From NCBI RefSeq assembly GCF_014647855.1, contig NZ_BMPZ01000002.1, positions 434,001 to 498,000 on the forward strand: DNA of 64,000 nt, read 5' to 3'. This document shows, piece by piece, positions 8,576 through 17,098 of the stretch. Source of the stretch: Shewanella gelidii (lineage in GTDB: Bacteria; Pseudomonadota; Gammaproteobacteria; Enterobacterales; Shewanellaceae). The stretch's first letter is position 1. Every line of letters starts with the position of its first letter. Position numbers and translations under genes: made by a program. The notes beneath the pieces are model-generated. The model was not told the origin of the DNA, made no database searches, and saw nothing but the letters and a program-made list of their open reading frames with translations.

Positions 8576-10258
8576 TCAACACGCTTGTGGGGTTGCTACT
8601 GAGCTCGCTAGCTCTAGGAGCGGCGGTAAGTAGCGAATATTCTGCTCTGCCAGTTGGCGTTGCTCGGCAATGATATCGTGTAAAATTTCACGGGTGGTCA
8701 AAGGGTTTGCGAGTACGACCCTTAAGACGACAATGCGTTGTTTGAAGTCTCGCTCAGGCGTAATTCGAGTACGAGATACAAATGACTTGCCGTTTTCACG
8801 TTGGCGTTTTTGTATAAACTTGGTTAGCCCATCAAGAAGTGTATTAAAGCGGGCTAATAGCTCAGTGTCACCTCGTTCACGGGCAATATCCATCGCGTTT
8901 CTGACAGCAATAGGCACATATCGATAAGTGAGTAAGCATAATTCTGGATTGGTAACTAATTCAAAGTCAGGTTGCTGTTTGATATGGTCGGCAAAGTAGC
9001 GCGCTTTCTCAATACTGTTATTGATTAAGATCTCGTATCCGTCGCGGCCAATAATTTTCATACAGGCATGAACCAACATAGCCATGCCTGGGCGAGAGCC
9101 TTCTAGGGTCTGGCTGCCTAAATCTTTTGAACCACGACGCAATATATACTCTGCATGGTGTTCAATCGCGCTTGCTGAACTCGGATCTTTGAAAATAACC
9201 ATTCCAGCGCCCATGGGGACATACATTTGTTTGTGGGCATCAATCGTGACGGAGTCTGCTAGCTCGATCCCTTTCAATAACGCGCGGTATTTGCTGGAGA
9301 GCAAAGTTGCGCCCCCCCATGCTGCATCAACATGAAAGTGACAATCGATTTCTTGCGCTAATGCTGCGAGTTCCGGCAAAGGATCGATGCTTCCAGTTTC
9401 TGTCGTACCCGCGACGCCCACAATGGCCATGACTTTGATGTTTTTCGCTGCAAGTTTTTGTGCATATTGACGCATGAGTGTCACGTCAACTTTATTGTCG
9501 GCATCGGTCGGAACTTGGATAATTTGATCGCGGCCGATACCTAAAAGGTCAGCAGTTTTACCTAGAGAATAATGGCCTCGCTCAGAAACCAATATCGCTA
9601 AATCATCGTATCCGTAATGGCGCAGTGCACGATGTAAACCCTGTTTCTCAATACCGGTAAACTCACCATCGGGTTGTAGGAGTTTGTTTCGAGCAATCCA
9701 TAGAGCAGAGATATTAGCGACTGTGCCGCCAGAACAAAATGCGCCGAGTGCGTGGTTTGCACTATGCATTAACTGTTCATAAAAGCTAGCAGACTGGCCA
9801 TAAATCAAATGGTGCATCATGCCGATCACTTGGCGTTCGAGCGGGGTAAATGCTTTAGACGTTTCTATCTTGACCAGATTTTGGTTTAAGCCCACCATCA
9901 TTTTCGAAAGTGGTAACACAAAATAGGGGAGTGCAGAAGTCATATGGCCAATAAAGCTAGGCGACGCAGTATGTACCGAGTGGGCAACCAATTTCTGCAT
10001 CATTTCATCAGCATAATCGGATACAAAACTCGGTAACTGCGGAATTTCATGCGTCAGAAAATCCTGCTCAATTGAGGAAAGCGGCTTTTCTACCGCGACA
10101 ATGCTCTCACCCAGAAAACCAGTAAGATTTTCTGACAGGCGTTGCTCAATGATGCTTAACGCGGACTCGGGAGCTTCGGGTACTGTAAAGATGCGCATAA
10201 GCGCTTCTTCAGAAGCCGTTGCTTGACGCGTGTGTCTGGATGTCATGTGACTGGCCAT
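8576..10258 (-). CDS. panP: PLP-dependent decarboxylase, probable aspartate 1-decarboxylase PanP
   Basis: A group II pyridoxal-phosphate decarboxylase of 560 residues. The PLP lysine is Lys343 in TIDAHKQMYVPMG, the ring-stacking/aspartate motif is FHVDAAWGGA (Asp311), and CSGGTVANISALW binds phosphate. Overall length and motifs fit the PanP family, which supplies beta-alanine for pantothenate in Vibrio-Shewanella-type bacteria lacking PanD; glutamate decarboxylase or another amino acid decarboxylase is the alternative. Whether panD is present elsewhere cannot be seen here. The start is the first ATG, with only a weak AGAG upstream; Met5 is also possible. Confidence 0.8.
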   Translation of the reverse strand: MASHMTSRHTRQATASEEALMRIFTVPEAPESALSIIEQRLSENLTGFLGESIVAVEKPLSSIEQDFLTHEIPQLPSFVSDYADEMMQKLVAHSVHTASPSFIGHMTSALPYFVLPLSKMMVGLNQNLVKIETSKAFTPLERQVIGMMHHLIYGQSASFYEQLMHSANHALGAFCSGGTVANISALWIARNKLLQPDGEFTGIEKQGLHRALRHYGYDDLAILVSERGHYSLGKTADLLGIGRDQIIQVPTDADNKVDVTLMRQYAQKLAAKNIKVMAIVGVAGTTETGSIDPLPELAALAQEIDCHFHVDAAWGGATLLSSKYRALLKGIELADSVTIDAHKQMYVPMGAGMVIFKDPSSASAIEHHAEYILRRGSKDLGSQTLEGSRPGMAMLVHACMKIIGRDGYEILINNSIEKARYFADHIKQQPDFELVTNPELCLLTYRYVPIAVRNAMDIARERGDTELLARFNTLLDGLTKFIQKRQRENGKSFVSRTRITPERDFKQRIVVLRVVLANPLTTREILHDIIAEQRQLAEQNIRYLPPLLELASSVATPQAC

Positions 10259-10661
10259 CTCTATTGTTATTGTGTCGTGCTCAATCTGTCGTGCGGTAAA
10301 GAATGGAGCATTTTTCTAAAGGGTGCTCACTTTACTGTATGAGTTATATCGCATCAAGGGCTAAAGATAAATCCGTGAACCAGAAATGTTTGTTCAAAAA
10401 AGCGCGTGTGAGCTGTAATGAAAGGCTAATTATTTGTTAATGCTTAAGTTGTCAGGTATATGCTTCGTCTATCTAGCTCAATTAGTTCTGATGTAATCTA
10501 TTATCAATTTAAATCAAGTTGTTAACCCACGTGCATTGGACGAGCGGGTGGTCGGAGTCTGTAGTCATTGAACTTTGCTTGTTGCAATTTCGTTAGCGCT
10601 CAGGAAATGAACGCTAACAGTCGCCTTCAGTCGACTTTTGATGGGTTTACCCAAGCAGGCG
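10259..10661. other. Intergenic region, no gene seen
   Basis: About 400 bases between the start of the decarboxylase gene and the end of the DUF4397-like gene, both on the minus strand. It must hold the decarboxylase promoter. One inverted repeat is visible (GTTAGCG 10592-10598 with CGCTAAC 10612-10618), which could help end transcription of the gene to its right. No open frame of merit. Confidence 0.6.
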
Positions 10662-11438
10662 TTAATCTCTGAGCGAAACGTTTTGCCAGTTTGATGGTTG
10701 GTTTGAGGTTAAAACGTATAAATGCTGTGTCGTTGGTGTGTCATAGGTGTGTTGAAACAAGTAGCCGCTGGTATTGGTATAGTCAGGGCTTACTCCTGCT
10801 GGCACCATAATGACAGGAGTTTGCGCCACGTTTTGATCAAAACGAATTGCAGCAGAAGCCTGATAGCGTGCCAGATTGCTTACAATTCTTTGTTGTGTGG
10901 TCACGTTGTAGATATCTAATGGGCCATCATAAAATGGATTGGCATGGTAAAAGCGTACCGTAGGATCTTCACCTTGCTGTTTGAGTAAACGCTGCACTCG
11001 AATGGAGTTCGCTTGCTCAATGGCGCCGGTTAGCAGCAAAAAATAATCAGTTTGGTTTCCATTTAATGTCAAATTGCTTGTTGTTAGCAGAGCTTGATTG
11101 TTCAGCGCGTCTCGGGTTGTAAATGTTGCATTGGCTTGTGGTAAGCCGGTCCATCCAAAAGAATAGGTATTGACGCTTTGCAAGTATCTTAGGTTTTCAA
11201 CAATCTGGTATGATTCATTACTTCCTTGCTGATAATAAACATCAACCATGGGGTCGTCATGCGAACTATTGGCGGCAGAGAGTAAATTGACATACAGCGG
11301 AGAAAAGCTGTATTCCGTTTGGGAGACCTGAATATCATCTTGGCTACCTGCGCCACCACCGCACCCTTGTATGCCTAGAATCAGAGAAGCAAATACAAAG
11401 CTGCTGAAGTTATAGTGTTTTTTATTCATGATATCCAT
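10662..11438 (-). CDS. Putative lipoprotein, DUF4397-like repeats
   Basis: Start chosen at the ATG at 11438 because the upstream in-frame extension has no signal features, whereas from here a short basic N-terminus and hydrophobic segment lead to LGIQGCGGG, a plausible lipobox, giving a 259-residue exported lipoprotein. Two related beta-rich halves follow: one around YVNLLSAANSS..PMVDVYY and one around VRFYHANPFYDGPLDIYNV, the second matching the VRxxHAsp..vDvY signature of DUF4397 domains. Function unknown; such proteins are surface or periplasmic. It is followed at a distance by the decarboxylase gene and has no clear partner. Confidence 0.65.
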   Translation of the reverse strand: MDIMNKKHYNFSSFVFASLILGIQGCGGGAGSQDDIQVSQTEYSFSPLYVNLLSAANSSHDDPMVDVYYQQGSNESYQIVENLRYLQSVNTYSFGWTGLPQANATFTTRDALNNQALLTTSNLTLNGNQTDYFLLLTGAIEQANSIRVQRLLKQQGEDPTVRFYHANPFYDGPLDIYNVTTQQRIVSNLARYQASAAIRFDQNVAQTPVIMVPAGVSPDYTNTSGYLFQHTYDTPTTQHLYVLTSNQPSNWQNVSLRD

Positions 11439-11830
11439 GGTGACAAGCCTTCGATTGAAGCGGTATCTCTTCAGGATACCTCGCCGTATGCAGAGGCATA
11501 TTTTATCCTTTGTCTTTAACAGGCCGCAACTATAACCGCTCAATCTTATTGAAAATGAACATTGTTTTACCAAGTTCGCCGTTGTGAACCGCAAATCGCA
11601 GTGTTTGACTCGTTCAATCGCTATCGTTCCACTGTTGCTATGCATGTGTGGTGCGCACTATTTCGGAGTTATCAAAGCACCAAGCCGCAAGAATAGAGTG
11701 CCTGCGTGTCAAATACAGTTACGGATGTGGCGTTTGTTTTGTCACTGAATGACAGAAGACACGCATAGGTTAAAGCTTGTCATTTAATGGTGTCAAACTG
11801 GTGCTGTATCATGGCCCTATGCTCTGTAAA
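11439..11830. other. Intergenic region, no gene seen
   Basis: About 390 bases upstream of the lipoprotein gene. It contains the non-coding upstream extension of that frame and a small hairpin (GGTATC 11462-11467 with GATACC 11475-11480) in the probable leader. I see no convincing promoter motif or separate gene. Confidence 0.5.
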
Positions 11831-12778
11831 TTAGAGAGCCGCTGTAAATAAGAGGAATGAATTCGCCGTTGTCGAAGGCGATTCCATCATGGGTAAATGG
11901 CCAATATTTGGGGTGATGTCTAGTTTTGCATGGGGGATGACTTGCTTAAGCTCCATTGCGCCCGACACATGTAATATTCTATCTTTGCTTCCCCAAGAAA
12001 TTAAGACTGGGCCACGATAGTTTTTTAGGGCTCGGTCAAGTGGCAAATCTGGATGTGGTTCTCCATTTTGCATTCGATGTATTTGCTCAAATATTTTGGT
12101 ATTGATTTCGGCGTTTTGACTCGCTTTATTGGCGAGATGATTCACGATGGGTGAAGGAACAAAAGGTGGCTCAACAAACAAAAAGTCGAACAGCTGTAAG
12201 AACTCTGATTCTGTCCGCGGTAAAACGACGGGGTGTTTGCCTTCTTGAGTTGCTGTAAACATATCACTGATTTTCGAGTTCTCAACTCCAAAAGGACTGA
12301 TTAACCATAAATGTTCGACTGCACTGGGGTATTGAGCGGCAAAGTTCCCAGCAATGTACCCCCCCATAGAGCTGCCTGCGAGATTAAACTTTACCAGTTT
12401 GAAAGCATCGATGATCCGTTTTAGACGGTCGATTTGGGAGCGTACATCATAGTCTAATGCCATGTGTTTTGTGCTGTTGCCAAAACCAGGCAAATCAATG
12501 GCAATGACATCAAAGTAATTCACAAGGTCGCCAGCAATTCGATTCCAGTTGTCTTTATCCGCCCCAAACCCATGGAGCAAAACTAATGTTGGGCCACTTC
12601 CTCCACGCAGGTATTCAATGTCTAATCCATCAACATGGATTCGCTTTAGCTCGAGGCCTGCCAAGCTTCGCTCTGCATGAACCAAATATTTAAATAGCGT
12701 TGAATTCGGGAGCAGCGCATATGCTGCAGTGGTGATTAAAATAAATCCTGACAACAAAATTGCTAGATTTCTTTTCAT
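11831..12778 (-). CDS. Membrane-anchored or exported alpha/beta hydrolase
   Basis: A 315-residue serine hydrolase of unknown substrate. An N-terminal hydrophobic segment (about residues 4-22) without a clear cleavage site suggests a periplasmic enzyme tethered to the inner membrane or a secreted lipase/esterase. The fold is shown by VLLHGFGADKDNW (oxyanion), nucleophile Ser137 in LAGSSMGGYIAG, an acid residue in ISWGSKDRI, and the histidine in NIGHLPMMESPS. This triad is complete. GGGA lies ahead of the ATG. Neighbours give no pathway hint. Confidence 0.85.
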   Translation of the reverse strand: MKRNLAILLSGFILITTAAYALLPNSTLFKYLVHAERSLAGLELKRIHVDGLDIEYLRGGSGPTLVLLHGFGADKDNWNRIAGDLVNYFDVIAIDLPGFGNSTKHMALDYDVRSQIDRLKRIIDAFKLVKFNLAGSSMGGYIAGNFAAQYPSAVEHLWLISPFGVENSKISDMFTATQEGKHPVVLPRTESEFLQLFDFLFVEPPFVPSPIVNHLANKASQNAEINTKIFEQIHRMQNGEPHPDLPLDRALKNYRGPVLISWGSKDRILHVSGAMELKQVIPHAKLDITPNIGHLPMMESPSTTANSFLLFTAAL

Positions 12779-13137
12779 GTAGTAAATCCCTTTTATCTCG
12801 TTTTGACCTGTTAAACCTGAATTCTTGCTGTACCTTGATCAGCGGTGAATTCATCGTTTCAATGCAAGTCCAACACCTCCATGCTTTGGACCATCATCGT
12901 CAGTTTGTTCGGTAGAGTATATCGCTTTGGTTGTATTTTAGGCGTGGCTAAAGTTTTTTTATCATCCTTTTTTCATTAAAGTTTGGATTGCGGGTGCCGA
13001 ATTATCATTGGCTTTCATTCAACCTTGCCTTGGGTTTTCCTCTATTTTAGCTATGAGCGATTGCTCAGCCTAGAAGAAAACACCGATTTAGACGCCCGCT
13101 CTGGGCACTTATCTAAATCCAGCTCTGGCTACTTAAT
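12779..13137. other. Intergenic region with part of a repeat
   Basis: About 360 bases between the hydrolase start and the end of the small membrane-protein gene, both on the minus strand. The left part is plain AT-rich sequence where the hydrolase promoter must lie; the right part contains most of the 24-bp repeat at 13099-13171. No gene seen. Confidence 0.6.
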
Positions 13138-13171
13138 TTAGATCCAGCTCTGGGCAGTTTGCCAAATCCAG
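13099..13171 (-). repeat. Three tandem ~24-bp repeats spanning a stop codon
   Basis: Read on the minus strand, three units each begin CTGGAT and end GCCCAGAG or AGCCAGAG (lengths 24, 25 and 24). The first unit lies inside the membrane-protein gene and encodes its last residues before the second unit supplies the stop codon; the remaining copies are untranslated in that frame. Confidence 0.75.
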
Positions 13172-13689
13172 TAACCGAGCACGCCATAGCTAATGAGTAC
13201 GATTGCACCATCGATGATTTTGAGTTTGCTTTGTTGCTGCAAAGCAACATGCCCGCATGCGATAGCAAATAGATTAACCGGCGCAAGAAAGGCTCCGATG
13301 GCGGCAAAGGTAGCTGCGGCAGCGGATAATAACCATGGGCGTTGACTGCTGATTTGTTTGAGTTGCACGAGTTGATATGGAATAAGCGCAAATGCTGCCG
13401 CAATCAAGATGCCACCAAGATTCATCATCAGCGGGCCAAAGCCTGCAAAATCCCATAAAGCGATAAGTAACATCAATCCACTTGGAATTAATGATAAATT
13501 CACGTAACGACGAAGAAATGTAGGATGTTGTAAACGCCCGGATAAATAGAAGGCAAGTTGCAGTAACAAGTTCGCCGTTGTAAAGCCCCCAAGCCCAACA
13601 AATAGCATGAGCGTTGCTGTATTTCCTTGTTGTGAAAACGCAAATGCAGGGCTAGAAATGAGCAGTAATAAAAGAAGTATTAAACGCAT
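13138..13689 (-). CDS. Small multi-pass membrane protein of unknown function
   Basis: Start taken at the ATG at 13689, which gives a clean signal-like N-terminus (MRLILLLLLLISSPAFAFSQQG); the frame extends upstream to a GTG but adds polar residues. The 183-residue product has about five further hydrophobic stretches, so it is an inner-membrane protein. I do not recognise the family. Its last few residues (TAQSWI) are encoded by the first copy of a 24-bp tandem repeat. It lies downstream of the mtrB terminator on the same strand, so it is probably transcribed separately. Confidence 0.6.
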   Translation of the reverse strand: MRLILLLLLLISSPAFAFSQQGNTATLMLFVGLGGFTTANLLLQLAFYLSGRLQHPTFLRRYVNLSLIPSGLMLLIALWDFAGFGPLMMNLGGILIAAAFALIPYQLVQLKQISSQRPWLLSAAAATFAAIGAFLAPVNLFAIACGHVALQQQSKLKIIDGAIVLISYGVLGYWIWQTAQSWI

Positions 13690-13847
13690 ATTTTTAACAT
13701 TGGTGATGAAGATTGTTGTCACGATCTATCAAACTTGTGCTGAATTCAAGCTTTGCTGCAAGAATATCTTGCTTATTGCTAATGTTGAACGTTTTTTATT
13801 CAACACCTGTCGATGGTTTTGGTTTTGTGTTCGCAGAGGTTGAGTAT

Positions 13848-13921
13848 AAAAAAGCCCGCAAATTGCGGGCTTTTAAAAGAAATGACGGATTGTGAGCTTG
13901 GTTCGTAAGCTTTCTTACGAA
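13848..13921 (-). terminator. Intrinsic terminator of the mtr operon
   Basis: AAAAGCCCGCA (13850-13860) and TGCGGGCTTTT (13864-13874) form an 11-bp stem; on the minus strand it is followed by a T-run. It lies about 50 bases past the mtrB stop. A smaller hairpin (TTCGTAAG 13902-13909 with CTTACGAA 13914-13921) sits directly after the mtrB stop. Confidence 0.88.
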
Positions 13922-13922
13922 A

Positions 13923-16025
13923 CTAAAGCTTGTACTGCAAGCTGATCATAACAAGATGCGCAGTGTAGTCATGATTGAGTGAACCAAAACTAACAACGTT
14001 CCATATATCATCGGCTGCAATGCTATTTGCAGCATCATTGTCTTTATAGTTTTCGACCTGATAGTCAAATCGCCAGCTCATTTGGCTATCGACCTGATAT
14101 TTTGCATAGAGGTTGATATTGTGAACTTTGGCGTAATAATCACCATAGTCGCCCGTGAGTCCTTGGGTGACTTGGGTGTTACTATCTGAGTTTGAGTAGC
14201 TATAGTCGATTCCAAGGGCTAGTTTGTTATCCATCAAGTTTTGATAGTCCATACCGACACCGACAACATCGACTTGATCTTCAACTTGGCTCGACCAATT
14301 CGGTGCCCCAAAATTGGTGCTGCCAGCTTGGGTTGATTCAATGACTTGGTTGCTATAAAAACCGCTCCAATATAGATCATCCGAGACCTGATAACTCAGA
14401 CTGAAATCAACACCGATATCCTCTGACTCGGTTAAGCCTATTTGAGTTTTATTATAATCATCAAGGGCGAAACGCGCAGCGAAATCTAGCGTTAGTGCAT
14501 CAGTAGGTGTATGGCTCACTCGTGCCTCTATTTGACTCCGTTTTCTATCAGCAAGGTGATATTTACGCAGCAAATCGTTGGACTGTGACGACGTCCATTG
14601 AGAAGCTTGGTACTTAGAGCCATCCCTTTGTCCGTAGTCGGCTTTGAGGTAGAAGTTCCACATCGGAATATTCGTTAGGCTATATTTGGCCCACAAAGTT
14701 TGCTCATCCGTTGTTTCACGATCTTGGTAGTTTCGCTCATCTTTGCGATAGTCCAATCCGGCTTCTAGCTTCATTCCTCGTGCTAAACGATAGTTCGCAC
14801 TAATTTTCGCAAGGTGTTTGTCATGATCATAGGGCAGGTTGTAATAAATTTCGCCGTTGACATCACTGACCGTGTACTGAGTCCAAGCTTCGACTTGGGT
14901 GTCATCGTCACGGCTGTAATAGTCATAGCTAACATTGACTTGTAGTGCCCGGCTCATACGGGTGGTCGCTTTTAACGTCAGCCCAGAAACATCAACTTGA
15001 CCATCCAATGATGGTACGGGCATTGGATATAGGTAACCCATTTGAACGAAATCTTGGTCTTGGGTCATATTTGCGTAGTGCAAACGTCCACTGAAGACCG
15101 TGTTATCAAGCATATATCTTGCTTGCAGGGCAAACTGATGGGATTCATTGTCAGGGTCAAGCGCCATGTAGCCAGTTGTTTGAGCGCCAAATGTCGGGTT
15201 GAACAAATTGTCATAACCGAGTTGGTTGTGGTCGTTATCAAACTTTGAGCCAGTATAGCTTAAGTTTGCAAACCAATTCTGTCCGTGTAGATTGAGGCCG
15301 GCATTAAGCTGATCTGTGCTGGTATCCACTGGCTCTGGCAACATGATGGACTGATTGTAGAAACTACCTGATGCAGTTTTTATTCCTGTTTTTTGTTCAT
15401 GCTGATAGCCGATATAGCCAGACCAACTGGATGGTGCTTGGTAGTCGAAACGAATTCCTTCTCGACGGCGCTTTAATGATAGCTCAAAAGGTTGCAAGCT
15501 TTGTTCAAGCATAGGCATTTGGCTGCTAGAACCTGCAGTTTGCCAACCAATGGGTGCATTAAGCTGATCGTGTCCCACGCCTTGATAAGGGGTTTGAACG
15601 GTTTGGCTTTGATAACTAGCAAATTGTCTTAAATTGACAGCCAGTTTGTATTGCCCTGCCTTCCCAGCTTCTGCGCTCAAACGACCGTTTTCCATCCCCA
15701 AGTTTTCTGCTTTTAGGCTGGCTTGATAACCGGTTTCGCTTTTATATCGCACATTAGCGTCGAGCTTACCGACAAACTCATCTTCGGTTGCAAATGCATT
15801 GCTCGAATGTAGGTCATCACTGTCGTGATAGCCTGCGCCCACGCCAATTTGGCCTTGATATCCAACGGTGGGTTTACAGCGCTTGCAAACCCATTTATCA
15901 AATTTAACCGTTTCGGTTTTTGCGTTGGAAAGATTGTAGCCCGTTGCTGCTTGGACATCATCGCTTAAGGTAGTTCCCGCACTCGTAATCAAGGCGAGAG
16001 TGATCAAATTTAAGTTAAATTTCAT
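13923..16025 (-). CDS. mtrB: MtrB, outer-membrane beta-barrel of the Mtr electron conduit
   Basis: Porin that sheathes MtrA and docks MtrC, allowing electrons to cross the outer membrane. The 700-residue protein has a signal peptide and then CKRC early in the mature protein, matching the N-terminal CxxC of MtrB proteins. It continues with many alternating amphipathic strands (aromatic/polar, ending in HDYTAHLVMISLQYKL, a C-terminal barrel strand). Segments such as DNDAANSIA and RQGLTGDYGDYYAKVHNINLYA-type sequence closely match what I recall of Shewanella MtrB. Start at 16025 has AGGAG eight bases upstream; the GTG nine bases earlier overlaps that ribosome site. It begins 15 bases after mtrA. 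Confidence 0.96.
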   Translation of the reverse strand: MKFNLNLITLALITSAGTTLSDDVQAATGYNLSNAKTETVKFDKWVCKRCKPTVGYQGQIGVGAGYHDSDDLHSSNAFATEDEFVGKLDANVRYKSETGYQASLKAENLGMENGRLSAEAGKAGQYKLAVNLRQFASYQSQTVQTPYQGVGHDQLNAPIGWQTAGSSSQMPMLEQSLQPFELSLKRRREGIRFDYQAPSSWSGYIGYQHEQKTGIKTASGSFYNQSIMLPEPVDTSTDQLNAGLNLHGQNWFANLSYTGSKFDNDHNQLGYDNLFNPTFGAQTTGYMALDPDNESHQFALQARYMLDNTVFSGRLHYANMTQDQDFVQMGYLYPMPVPSLDGQVDVSGLTLKATTRMSRALQVNVSYDYYSRDDDTQVEAWTQYTVSDVNGEIYYNLPYDHDKHLAKISANYRLARGMKLEAGLDYRKDERNYQDRETTDEQTLWAKYSLTNIPMWNFYLKADYGQRDGSKYQASQWTSSQSNDLLRKYHLADRKRSQIEARVSHTPTDALTLDFAARFALDDYNKTQIGLTESEDIGVDFSLSYQVSDDLYWSGFYSNQVIESTQAGSTNFGAPNWSSQVEDQVDVVGVGMDYQNLMDNKLALGIDYSYSNSDSNTQVTQGLTGDYGDYYAKVHNINLYAKYQVDSQMSWRFDYQVENYKDNDAANSIAADDIWNVVSFGSLNHDYTAHLVMISLQYKL

Positions 16026-16040
16026 CGGTAGCACTCCTGA

Positions 16041-17030
16041 TTAACGTTGTAGTAACTTGCCTGACGGATGATTCGAGCCATGTACTTGACTATGACAATT
16101 CAGACAGCTTCGGCCGCCAGTAAATGCGTTGTCATTGACAGAAGAGCCCGCAGACGTGTTGCCGAAGTTCGGATTGCTCGCATGGCCATCATTTGCGTGG
16201 CATTGCTGGCACAACTGTGGTACGCGTGTTTTTAACATGCCTTCGTTGGCCGAACCATGTGGGTTATGGCAGGTTGAACAATCTTCAGTGACAGGGGAGT
16301 GCTCCCAGAGCTTTGGCCCGCGCTTTTCAGCATGGCAGGCATAGCAATTGTCATTGGTGCTTGGTGCTACCAAATCCGCATTGCTGAGGGTGCCATGTGG
16401 GTTGTGGCAATCAGTACACACCATTTGGGCCCATTTAATCGGATGGCTAGAGCGCTTGTTCAGCTCTGCTTTTTGTTTGGTATGACAGTTGGTACAAACT
16501 TGTATTTCGGTTTCTTTCGATAGTACTGGATCATTGGCGGCGTGCACCTGATGGCATGATGCACAAGCAATATCAGCGTTATCGTGATGTCCACCAGTCC
16601 AAGCCATGCGTTGTGTATCGGTATGGCAACTCATACAGACGCTATTTTGCTTTTGCGTGTTTAATGTGGATTTTTCGCCAAAGGTAATCATTGGCTCTTT
16701 ACCACCACGATTATGCAGACCTAATGGACCATGGCATGCTTCACACTGCAATCCTGCCATAGGGCTTTTACTTGAATTGGTATCGCCATGCACGCCTTGA
16801 AAAAGTGCGGTGACCTTTTTTTCTTTGCCGTGACACATCAAGCAAGTATCTGCGCCTTTGGGAGAGTATTTCCCCTCAGAAAATTTGAGATCTAGGCTTG
16901 CCTCTACTTCATCTGGCGTCATGGTTTTGTCCCATTTTGCCCCGTAGCTTGGCGATATTGCACTGACCATCAACAAGCAGGAGGCTGCTGTGATCGCAAG
17001 TACAGTTTTTATTCGCTTTATGATTTTCAT
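16041..17030 (-). CDS. mtrA: MtrA, periplasmic decaheme c-type cytochrome
   Basis: Takes electrons from the periplasm and passes them through MtrB to MtrC. From the ATG at 17030 the product has 329 residues with a Sec signal peptide ending ...SPSYGA. There are ten CxxCH haem motifs (CLMCH, CEACH, CMSCH, CASCH, CTNCH, CTDCH, CYACH, CSTCH, CQQCH, CLNCH). The C-terminus HPSGKLLQR and the segment [18 protein letters not shown] match Shewanella MtrA. The frame is open 40 codons further upstream, but that part overlaps mtrC and lacks signal features, so it is discarded. Lies between mtrC and mtrB. Confidence 0.96.
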   Translation of the reverse strand: MKIIKRIKTVLAITAASCLLMVSAISPSYGAKWDKTMTPDEVEASLDLKFSEGKYSPKGADTCLMCHGKEKKVTALFQGVHGDTNSSKSPMAGLQCEACHGPLGLHNRGGKEPMITFGEKSTLNTQKQNSVCMSCHTDTQRMAWTGGHHDNADIACASCHQVHAANDPVLSKETEIQVCTNCHTKQKAELNKRSSHPIKWAQMVCTDCHNPHGTLSNADLVAPSTNDNCYACHAEKRGPKLWEHSPVTEDCSTCHNPHGSANEGMLKTRVPQLCQQCHANDGHASNPNFGNTSAGSSVNDNAFTGGRSCLNCHSQVHGSNHPSGKLLQR

Positions 17031-17066
17031 ATATCGTTTCCCAATTTGCTCGAACCAATAAAAGAA

Positions 17067-17084
17067 GGGGAGAGTTGTCTCCCC
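17067..17084 (-). other. Hairpin between mtrC and mtrA
   Basis: GGGGAGA (17067-17073) and TCTCCCC (17078-17084) form a perfect 7-bp stem with a 4-nt loop, in the 68-base gap between mtrC and mtrA. On the minus strand it is followed by TTCTTTTATT, so partial termination or processing between the genes is possible. Confidence 0.6.
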
Positions 17085-17098
17085 GTGTGAGCAAGTGA

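Noticed and set aside
11439-11645. N-terminal extension of the DUF4397-like gene
   Set aside because: The extra 69 residues are basic and cysteine-rich and precede the lipoprotein signal, which must be at the N-terminus.
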